A stretch of DNA of 64,000 nucleotides from Pseudoscleropodium purum. Lineage: Eukaryota > Streptophyta > Bryopsida > Hypnales > Brachytheciaceae. How positions within the stretch are numbered: position 1 is the first letter of the stretch; each line of letters starts with the position of its first letter. The stretch covers positions 14,012,001-14,076,000 of the forward strand of contig OZ017803.1 in assembly GCA_963969395.1 (NCBI GenBank), written 5' to 3'. The notes below the pieces were generated by a model. The model was not told the DNA's origin. It saw only the letters and a list, made by a program, of their open reading frames with translations, and did no database searches. Below, piece after piece: positions 48,870 to 57,541 of the stretch. The translations under genes and the position numbers were made by a program.

Positions 48870-50626
48870 AAATGAATATCCTTTATAGTTCAATTGTCCC
48901 TAGGGGACAAAAGAGATTTTGGATAGGTTTCAATTCTAATTGTATTTTTTTGAATTTCTTTAAGAGATAGGAAATATATTAGCTTTGGGGAATATAATAT
49001 TTATTTCAATTGGTACTTGAAAATAAAAGGTTTTCCACCTTCAATTCGTTCAATGGGTAGTACCAAAAGAATCCTTAAAAGTTAAAATAAAATTTGAAAT
49101 TTTTTTTCACTTAAAACCTTTTTGCTTATAGCAAAAGATTTGATTCATTCTATTTTAGAAAAATATTGAGAAATTTATGGATAAGATTGTTTTAGTTGCA
49201 ATCAGAGTATCTTCTTAATCCTTTAAGTCCCATTGTTCTTTCAAAGGACCAATTGGATTCAGGGTAGGTTCCTACGGTTTCAATATTTGTTGTGATTTTT
49301 TGAAATTTTTTTGAAGATGTAAATGCATTAGCTATTTAGAAATATAATTTTTATTTCAATTAGAGCTTGGGAGTAAAAATTTAGGTACGGATGTCCTTTT
49401 CTTAAAACAAAGAGCAAGAAAAAAACTTAAAAGAAGTTTTTTTAATTTTTGACTTGTATAGATTATATTCTTAAATACATGGGAAGCTTTGATTTTTTCC
49501 ATTTGGATTTATTATGCGAAAGTTATGGACAATTTTGTTTTTTGGGTAGTCAAAGAATCTTCTTGAAAAAATAACTTTTAGGATTCATTTCAAACCTTAG
49601 TTTTTTACATTTTTTCAAATTTTTTTTCAAAAGGTGAAGATATCTTGTTAGAACAATCTCATCGTTGATGTTAATTCATTTCAATTCCATCTTAAAGCTA
49701 ATAACAAATTAGATTTTCTTTCAATCTAAAATCCACTTCTACTTAACAATTTTTTAGAGAGGGAAAAATAAGTTTTTAAAACAAACAAACATTTTTGAAA
49801 TCTCAATTCAATTTTTTAGCATATAAAATTCAAAATCCAAAATCATTAGAGCAAAAGTTATAAGTTATGAAGGTTCGAAGCTAAAAATTGTAATTGAGCA
49901 AGGTGTCTAAAAATGTGTTTCCTTTACTTTAAATGCAAATTTCTTGGTATCTACATGATTAAATTTTGTGAAATTTCTTTGACACATTCTTATACTAGTC
50001 TAGTACAAAATCCTATCTTTAGATATGTCAAGAAAACATTAAATTTTTTTTTCCTTTTTGCTATAGAAATGGCAATTTTGATTGGTTTTTGATGGAAAAG
50101 AGGCCTTGGAAATTTAGGTGTTAAACTAGAAATTTGTACAATTAATTTTTTGAGTGCAATTTTTATAATTTTCCAAGAAAAAATGTTTGTTTAAATGAAA
50201 TTTGTTCGTTAGAACAATCTTTCCATTGGGAGACTATTGTGTTTCAATTCCATCTTAGAGCTATTAATGATCTAGTTTTTTTATTGATCTTGGATCTACT
50301 TCTATTTAACAAATTCTTAAAGAATGAACATCAAGTGTGTTCATTTATTTTTTAAATTCCTAAACTTTCAATTCAATATCTCAACATAAATTTTTTTAAC
50401 TCAATTTGTAGGGTGGAAAAAATTTAAACTACAAAGAATAAAAATATCTTGCAATCCACATTGTCAAAGTTTACGAAACTTTTATTATACTTTCTTATGT
50501 TAGTCTACTACAAGATCATGTTTGATATGCAAGAATAAGTGAATAACAATTTTTAAAGTTTTTGCAATTTGCACTAGAAATTGGAATTTTGAATGGAATT
50601 TGATGATAAAAAGGTCTTGGGACTTG
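48870..50626 (+). mobile_element. TTAA-family element split by a nested relative
   Basis: The left part 48,870-49,214 and right part 50,125-50,626 align with the two halves of the block A element at 15,563-16,484. The inserted element sits at a TTAA where block A has CTTCTTGAAAAATAAC. The left TTAA of the host element has decayed here. Confidence 0.65.
49219..50120 (+). mobile_element. nested TTAA-flanked element (902 bp)
   Basis: TTAA at 49,215-49,218 and 50,121-50,124. Left end TCCTTTAAGTCCCATTGTTC; right end GGCCTTGGAAATTTAGGTG. Removing it and one TTAA restores a sequence colinear with block A, so the boundaries and the 4-bp duplication are well supported. Confidence 0.75.
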
Positions 50627-51389
50627 TAGTGACTCACAAAAGTAGTTGGCCACCCTAAAAATCACTCTAAAAAATTGAGGAATTGAAATTATGAAGTGAA
50701 ATTTGGATATGTTGTACAAAAGTAATTCTACCTTCATATGTAACTTCACTTAAAATAAACTATATTTAGACCTATTATTATTTAAATGAATTTTTGATGG
50801 AAAAAAAAACTTTTTGTGAGAAGTGAAAATGTCCCATTTCTTTTTAAAGGAAGAATGTACATCTTGACTAGATTCACATGTTATAAGTTTCATGAATTTT
50901 GGAATTTTATTGATTGAGATTCAATCAATTGAAATTTGACCTCAAAATTTTTTTTATAAATTTTTCACTTCACAAATTGCAAAAAAAAATATGTTTATGA
51001 TAAATATAATTATTTGATGTTATTTTGAATTTATTTATTTATTTATTTTTGCAATTTATGGAGTGAAAAATTAAAAAAATAAATTTTTGAGGTCAAATTT
51101 CAATCAATAAAAATTCAAAATTCATGAAATTTATGACATATGAGTCTAGTTAAGATGTACATTCTTTCTAAAAAAAGAAATATGACATTTTCACTTCTCA
51201 CAAAAAGTTTTTTTTTCCATTGAAAATTCACCCAAATAAAAATAGGTCTAAATATAGTCTATTGTAAGTGAAATTTCACATGAAGGTAGAATCTCTTTTG
51301 TACAGCATGTCCAAATTTCACTTATATATCCAATTCTTCAATTTTTAAGAGTGATTTTCAAGGTGGTTAACTACTTTTGTGAATCACTA
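50627..51389. mobile_element. foldback element: ~760 bp near-perfect hairpin
   Basis: Two arms of about 350-370 bp (50,629 to ~50,990 and ~51,040 to 51,387) are inverted copies around an AT-rich loop of about 50 bp. Outer ends are TAGTGACTCACAAAAGTAGT and, read inward from the right, TAGTGATTCACAAAAGTAGT. A TA duplication is possible. Absent from block A at the corresponding place. No coding capacity. It lies about 0.7 kb upstream of the NLR start and could form a long double-stranded RNA if transcribed. Confidence 0.85.
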
Positions 51390-52039
51390 TATGGATAATA
51401 AATAACCACAATAGAAACTTGTATTTTTTAAGGATCAAAACATTGGTAAAAAGGTTAATTTCAGGGCCTTAATGTTGAGGGTATATATGGGAAAGATTGA
51501 TTATTTTAGATTGTTGGATGACTATCATGATGATTATGTTATTAGAAGAATGAATTTTGATTAGTCTTTATAACTCATCAACTATTTGTAGAGAAAGAAA
51601 TTGAAAGATTCATTCATCATATTAGGGTGAAGCAACCACTTTGTGTACCAATAGATGATTTACTCATTCCTATTTTATAGAGAAGTAGATTTTTCATCTT
51701 TCATTCAAGATTATTCAAAGTAATGTTTGTTCTATTTGTAAGTGATGCTAACTGTATTAATGAGTATGGAGCTTGAAAAACTTGTGTGTACTAGAATTTG
51801 AAATATGAATGCTTTCATCAAGTGACCAACTAGGAATTTTTGAGATAAATGATCTTCTTTGTTCTATATCTATACTTCTCAATAAATTTTTTACAAACAT
51901 GCATATTAATCTCAAGAAATTCATTTGATGTTGAGGTGTATAGAAAATTACTTAAAATTATAACCTTGAATGTATTCTTTTTGAATTTTTCATATGGGTG
52001 CAATGTTTGTAATCTATTCTACAATGGTTTCATAGTCTT

Positions 52040-52071
52040 AAATGCTTTTTTTGACAAATGTATAGGTTGCC
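52040..52071 (+). promoter_or_regulatory. putative 3' splice site before the NLR start
   Basis: A T-rich stretch ending ATGTATAG directly precedes GTTGCC-ATG. The TAG is in frame with the ATG, so the coding frame cannot extend upstream without splicing. A 5' UTR intron or an upstream exon is likely. The same context is kept in the block A pseudogene (AATGTATAG before ATTGCC-ATA). Confidence 0.4.
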
Positions 52072-55000
52072 ATGGGTGATCCTCTTCTTACTCCAGCATT
52101 GGTAGGAGCAGCTGTGAGTTTGTTGCTCAAAGAGGTGATTGATGCTGCCAAAGGGTCAATAAGGATCAAAGAGAGTTGCAAAGCTCTCAAGGTCAAGGTA
52201 GATAAAATCATACCACTATTAGAGGCTGCTGAGGAAAATTCAACCAATTGGAAGCAGGTTCATTTAGATTGGTTGTTGGAATTCAACACAATACTACTCA
52301 ATGCTAAAAGTGTTCTACAAGAATGTCTTGGGGAATCGAGAGGTGGCAAGTGGATGAGATTGATGAAGGTATGGCAGTGGCGCAAATTACCATCTCACTT
52401 AAAACATATTACTAATCAAATTGATGAGGCAAGGTTGAATGCAATTCTAGCCACACTTGGAGTTAATACCCAATCTTCAAATTTAGCTCAAAAGCAATCA
52501 AAATTAAAAGTTGATTTTGTGACACAATCAACTCCTTCTTCGATTGTGGGGGTGGAAAAACCGTTCAACAATCTCAAGACATCTATATTGGCAAATCACA
52601 CAAAAGCCAAGTCCACTATCCTTGGTTTGCAAGGAAGGGGTGGAGCTGGAAAAACTTTGCTTGCTGGACAATTGAATAATGATGAAGACATTAGAGCTAT
52701 ATATGGGTCAGAAGGGATTTTGTGGATTACTGTGGGCTTGGATGCAAGAATATTAGACTTGTACAAAACCATGGGGAAGTTCTTGAATGACAATGTATTT
52801 GAAGAGGAATACGCTCATCGCAACCAAGAAGACCAACGTACATATTTGTGGAATGTATTTTCCAAGAAGAAGGTGTTTTTGATTTTAGATGATGTGTGGG
52901 GAAATCAATGTGATCATCAAGAAATGATGTATTGGTTGAATATTGCCTCCGCTCCTGGATCCACTATTCTCATAACAACCCGAAGTGCAACGGTCCTCTC
53001 TAAAGTTCATGCTGAAGTGGAAGTGGTATTATTGCTCTCCGATGAAGATAGTTGGACATTGTTTTGTGCTCATGCATTTAAGAATGGCTCTCCTCCACGG
53101 AATATATCAGAAGAGTTGGCAAGAGAGGTTTGCAAGGAATGCAAGGGTCTTCCGCTAGCATTAAAAGTTATTGGTAGTACAATGTTGGACAAGAATGACA
53201 TGGCGGAATGGCGTTCTGCCTTATTTGACTTGAAAGAATCCAAACCGATATTGGAATCCAATGTGGATAATGAGTTGTATCACCGTTTACAATTAAGTTA
53301 CAACAACTTAAAGCATGATGTGACAAAGACATGTTTCTTGTATTGTGCTGCATTTCCAGAAGACTATAAGATTCCAATTAAGCTTTTATGCAAAATGTGG
53401 ATTGCAGAAGGCTTATTTGGTGCACTTGGTGGAAAAGAAGCTAAAGATGTAGCTAAAGTACATCTTGAAATTCTTGTGAAGCGGTCCATGGTTGATTGGA
53501 ATCGTGAGGTTGAATACATTGTGGTACATGACATTCTACGTGATCTTGCAATATATATCATTGGCAAATCAATCCCAGGGGATTATGCATCCAAATGTTG
53601 GTTTCAATGTGGGAAAGTGTTGACATCACTTTCTGTAGACAAGTCACTCAAGGAGATGCAAAGGATGTCATTTATTCAAAGCCACATTTTGGAATGGCCA
53701 AACCAACTTCATGCTCCTAATCTTCAAACACTTTTGCTATCTGGAATGTCTATTTTGGGAAGAACATTGTGTATTCCTGAGACATTTTTCTCCAACATGC
53801 GAGCTTTAAAATATTTAGACCTTTCAAGAAATCATTTTGATGGAAACTTTCCAAATATGTATGGATTGCAGGCTCTTGTGGTTTTGAATCTTCAATGGTG
53901 TACATCCTTGAGAGAACTTCCAGAGAGCATCGGAGAGTTGGACTCACTCAATGAGTTGAATCTTGAAAATTGTGAATCTTTGAACGAGCTTCCTCAAAGC
54001 ATTGGAGGCCTAAAATGTCTTACAAAGTTGAATCTTCAGGAGTGTGGATCCTTGACTGAGCTTCCGGAGAGCATCGGAGAGTTGAACTCTCTTATTGTGT
54101 TGAATCTTGAAGGTTGTGGATCTTTGAAAGTTCTTCCTCAAAGCATTGGAGGCCTAAAATGTCTTACAAAGTTGGATATTCAAATGTGTGGATCCTTGAG
54201 TGAGCTTCCGGGTAGCATCAGAGAGTTGAACTCTCTTATTGTGTTGAATCTTGGAGGTTGTAAATCCTTAAAAGTGCTTCCTCAAAGCATTGGAGGCCTA
54301 AAATGTCTTACAAAGTTGAATCTTCAACAGTGTGGATCTTTGAGTGAGCTTCCGGAGAGCATTGGAGAGTTGAACTCTCTTATTGTGTTGAATCTTGGAG
54401 GTTGTGGATCTTTGAAAGTTCTTCCTCAAAGCATTGGAGGCCTAAAATGTCTTACAAAGTTGAATCTTCAACAGTGTGGATCCTTGAGTGAGCTTCCAGA
54501 GAACATTGGAGAATTGAACTCTCTTATTGTGTTGAATCTTGGAGGTTGTGGATCTTTGAAAGTTCTTCCTCAAAGCATTAGAGGCCTGAAATGTCTTACA
54601 AAGTTGGATATTCAAATGTGTGGATCCTTGAGTGAGCTTCCGGATAGCATCGGAGAGTTGAACTCTCTCATTGTGTTGAATCTTGAAGGATGTGAATCCT
54701 TGAAAGTGCTTCCTCAAAGCATTAGAGGCTCGAAATGTCTTACAAAATTGAATTTGTATGGATGTGGATCCTTGAGTGAGCTTCCAAAAAACATTGGAGA
54801 GTTGGACATTCTTGAAGAGTTATATCTCGGAAGATGTGGATCTTTGAAAGTGCTTCCTCAAAGCATTGGAGTTTTGAAATGTCTTACAAAGTTGGGTCTT
54901 CAAAGGTGTAGATCTTTGAGTGAGCTTCCAAAGAGCATTGCAGAGTTGAAGTCTCTCATTGTGTTGAATCTTGGAGGATGTGAATCTTTGAAAGTTCTTC

Positions 55001-55485
55001 CTCAAAGCATTGGAGGTTTAAAATGTCTTACAAACTTGAATCTTCAAATGTGTGGATCCTTGAGAGAGCTTCCGGAGAGCATCGGAGAATTGAAAACTCT
55101 TGAAAGATTATATCTTGGAGGATGTGAATCCTTGAAAGTGCTTCCTCAAAGCATTGGAGGCTTGAAATATCTTACAAACTTTAACCTTCAATGGTGTAGA
55201 TCCTTAAGTGAGCTTCCGGACAGCATTGGAGAATTGAACTCTCTCATTGTGTTGAATCTTGAAGGATGTAAATCCTTGAAAGTGCTTCCTCAAAGCATTA
55301 GAGGCTTGAAATGTCTTACAAAGTTGAATTTGTATGGGTGTGAATCCTTGAGTGAGCTTCCAAAAAACATTGGAGAGTTGGACATTCTTGAAGAGTTATA
55401 TCTTGGAGGATGTGTATCCTTAAAAGTGCTTCCTCAAAGCATTAGAGACTTGAAATGTCTTACAAACTTGAATCTTCAGAGGTAG
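52072..55485 (+). CDS. NLR immune receptor (RPW8-like/CC, NB-ARC, LRR)
   Basis: A 1137-residue intracellular receptor in one open frame. Residues 1-150 form a helical domain starting MGDPLLTPALVGAAVSLLLK, like the RPW8-type or coiled-coil N-termini of NLRs. NB-ARC motifs follow in order: P-loop GRGGAGKT (188-195), kinase-2 LILDDVW (270-276), RNBS-B GSTILITTRS (296-305), GLPLAL (359-364), CFLYCAAFPED (421-431), and VHD (485-487) in place of the usual MHD. KMWIAEGL resembles CNL proteins, so class assignment is open. Residues ~595-1137 hold 22 LRRs of 24 residues (C-SL-ELPESIGELNSLIVLNL type) arranged as alternating pairs of 48. NLRs of this kind bind ADP/ATP and switch on cell death and defence. 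The frame ends abruptly after NLNLQR by a small deletion, with LRR remnants downstream, so the C-terminus is probably truncated. Confidence 0.92.
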   Translation: MGDPLLTPALVGAAVSLLLKEVIDAAKGSIRIKESCKALKVKVDKIIPLLEAAEENSTNWKQVHLDWLLEFNTILLNAKSVLQECLGESRGGKWMRLMKVWQWRKLPSHLKHITNQIDEARLNAILATLGVNTQSSNLAQKQSKLKVDFVTQSTPSSIVGVEKPFNNLKTSILANHTKAKSTILGLQGRGGAGKTLLAGQLNNDEDIRAIYGSEGILWITVGLDARILDLYKTMGKFLNDNVFEEEYAHRNQEDQRTYLWNVFSKKKVFLILDDVWGNQCDHQEMMYWLNIASAPGSTILITTRSATVLSKVHAEVEVVLLLSDEDSWTLFCAHAFKNGSPPRNISEELAREVCKECKGLPLALKVIGSTMLDKNDMAEWRSALFDLKESKPILESNVDNELYHRLQLSYNNLKHDVTKTCFLYCAAFPEDYKIPIKLLCKMWIAEGLFGALGGKEAKDVAKVHLEILVKRSMVDWNREVEYIVVHDILRDLAIYIIGKSIPGDYASKCWFQCGKVLTSLSVDKSLKEMQRMSFIQSHILEWPNQLHAPNLQTLLLSGMSILGRTLCIPETFFSNMRALKYLDLSRNHFDGNFPNMYGLQALVVLNLQWCTSLRELPESIGELDSLNELNLENCESLNELPQSIGGLKCLTKLNLQECGSLTELPESIGELNSLIVLNLEGCGSLKVLPQSIGGLKCLTKLDIQMCGSLSELPGSIRELNSLIVLNLGGCKSLKVLPQSIGGLKCLTKLNLQQCGSLSELPESIGELNSLIVLNLGGCGSLKVLPQSIGGLKCLTKLNLQQCGSLSELPENIGELNSLIVLNLGGCGSLKVLPQSIRGLKCLTKLDIQMCGSLSELPDSIGELNSLIVLNLEGCESLKVLPQSIRGSKCLTKLNLYGCGSLSELPKNIGELDILEELYLGRCGSLKVLPQSIGVLKCLTKLGLQRCRSLSELPKSIAELKSLIVLNLGGCESLKVLPQSIGGLKCLTNLNLQMCGSLRELPESIGELKTLERLYLGGCESLKVLPQSIGGLKYLTNFNLQWCRSLSELPDSIGELNSLIVLNLEGCKSLKVLPQSIRGLKCLTKLNLYGCESLSELPKNIGELDILEELYLGGCVSLKVLPQSIRDLKCLTNLNLQR
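53890..55485 (+). repeat. LRR-encoding tandem repeat, 72/144 bp
   Basis: The 24-residue LRRs are encoded by 72-bp units alternating between two types, giving a 144-bp higher-order period of about eleven copies. Neighbouring dimers are nearly identical at the DNA level, for example CTTCCTCAAAGCATTGGAGG at 54,135, 54,279, 54,423 and later. This is favourable ground for unequal exchange and gene conversion. Confidence 0.9.
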
Positions 55486-55640
55486 AGATTTTTGAGTGAG
55501 CTTTCATAGGGCTACAATGAGTTAGTTTTATCAACAAATTGAATCTTTGAAGATGTAAATTTCTAAATGTCTTGCTACAAAGCATTAATGGATTGAAATG
55601 GCTTTTATTTTTCAAGCTTTTATTATAAGGATATTTTCAT
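55486..55640 (+). pseudogene. LRR remnants after the NLR stop
   Basis: Directly after the TAG at 55,483 the LRR signature continues in another frame (TTGAGTGAGCTTTC, then GAATCTTTGAAGATGTAAAT and ATGTCTTGCTACAAAGCATT). Compared with the internal unit AGGTGTAGATCCTTGAGTGA, two bases are missing at the junction. At least one or two more LRRs were once encoded. Confidence 0.7.
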
Positions 55641-57331
55641 GTAAAGGTGCACAAGTTTTTTCTTGTCATGTAATAGTGCATTAATATCTAATGTCTAGAG
55701 AAACTTGAAACATATCCTTGACATGCACATTCAATTTGAGACAAAAGTCAATTTTGGAAGAGAAAGTTCACCTAGGCCTAAAGACTAACCAAAAGGTATT
55801 CAAAAATATCTTCGTGTGCATGAAATTAGACAATTTACATCCAAAGAGTGCTTTTTGATTGGACACTCTAAATTTTGGTGTAAATTTAGTATGTCCAATG
55901 CACCAAAATCTACACAAAATTTTAATGATCTCATTGAGAGGTAGTGTGATAATTTTTAAATATTTTAATATAGATATGTATAAATAATTGAAATAGTTGT
56001 ATTTGTCAAGTTCATACAATTTTAGGATTTTTATAAATTTTTTATATTCAACTTCTAAGGTCAAAATCTTAGATTTAATTTTAAAGTTTGGAAAACGCAT
56101 ATTCATTATTTATATATTAGACAAATTTTGAGGATAGATTTTTCTTGATTTTTTATTTGAAGATCATTAATTATTTGCAATTGAAAGGTATAAATTTGTT
56201 AGATTGGTAGTGCAAATTTTGGTGCAAATAGCACAACATTGAAGCAAAAATAGTGCAAATCAAGCATGTTATGCACATCAAGTGTATGATGGAACTATTT
56301 GTATTGTAGTATGCATTTACTTAGGTTCTATTTGATAGACACAATAGTCTATTAATAGGGTGCAAAATGTTTGTTGCATATGTCTAAATTACTCACACAA
56401 ATATATGATAGGGTAGTTGAATGGATGATATTATTTTTAGAACAATATACATATGTTAGGATGTCATAAATGTTGGGTTGTAGAATGTTACTATTCATTG
56501 TTTTGTACCATACTATCATACTAATCAAGGTATTCAATAAGTCATCTATGTATTGTTTAATTCCAAAAGTTCTTTAATTATTTTTCACAAAAAGTGTCCA
56601 AAATAGTTATTTTCTAGTGTATTGATTATAAGTGAAATATAAAAGCAATTTTCAAACTTTCAACAATATACATATTTATAAGACTATTATAGGAGTTTTT
56701 AGAAAAAATTCAGCCTATTGAACCACATAAATTGTGAGATAATAATGTTTGAAGTTAAATGAAATATATTTTAGGCCTTGTCTAAGAAGGTCAACATAGT
56801 TTGGCTACATTTTGTGGAAAAGGAGTCTATCCAACTTTGGGATGATCAAGGAGGTAGTTATGTATGTTTGTAGTTTTACATCAATTTTCAAAGATATCAT
56901 TAGATGAGATTCACTTACTTAATGAGGCCATGAGTTCCTTTGGATTCACGAACTATGGGAACTCAACTACAATAGCTATCTAATGTGGTAGAATTGTATT
57001 GCCAATTGAGATAATAATAATAGATTAATTTTTATAATTTTATGGATTTTTATTTTTTAAATTCTTTTTAGACTTGATTACCAAGGATTATTCCTATTTT
57101 TCATATAAAGTCTACTCCTATCTTATGGAAATAATTTCAAAGTTATTTATCATTGTATATGATTTTATCTTTATTTCTCCAAAAAATAATTTTGCTTATG
57201 TGGGCTAATATACCTACTTTGTGACTTATGAAATGAAAAGATTTGCCCCAAATGGGACTTAAGTAAGTTACCTAACAAATTTCCCCATCATGAAGGGATG
57301 TCCAATTCTGTAACAACTTTGGTAGTGAGAT
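55641..57331. other. NLR downstream flank, no gene seen
   Basis: Matches block A up to about 56,500. After about 56,580 it is unique to block B. No coding region supported. Confidence 0.4.
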
Positions 57332-57541
57332 CTAAGGCTTTTTTTTTGGAATAGTGTCCCCTTTGTTGGCTTCACTACAGAGTCCAGTGTTTGGAGGGAT
57401 GAAGCTAGAGATGACAAATTTTTCTAACAATCTAGTGAAATTTTGCCAAAAATAAAAGCCCTCTTGAGATCTTGACTCATCTCCTTGTACAAATATGGCA
57501 ATTAAAATTACCTCTAGATATCTAATGATTATATGATCCAA
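57332..57541 (-). pseudogene. Ty3/gypsy-type integrase fragment (tentative)
   Basis: A short minus-strand frame reads SRSQEGFYFWQNFTRLLEKF then SSFIPPNTGLCSEANKGD. Its spacing fits the integrase core pattern of Ty3/gypsy elements (F-FW--F--LL----S--HP-T-G--E--N). Catalytic residues are lost or altered and no reverse transcriptase was seen nearby, so this is an isolated relic at best. Confidence 0.35.

Noticed and set aside
54442..55005. Minus-strand open frames across the LRR region
   Set aside because: Periodic antisense shadows of the 72-bp LRR repeats.
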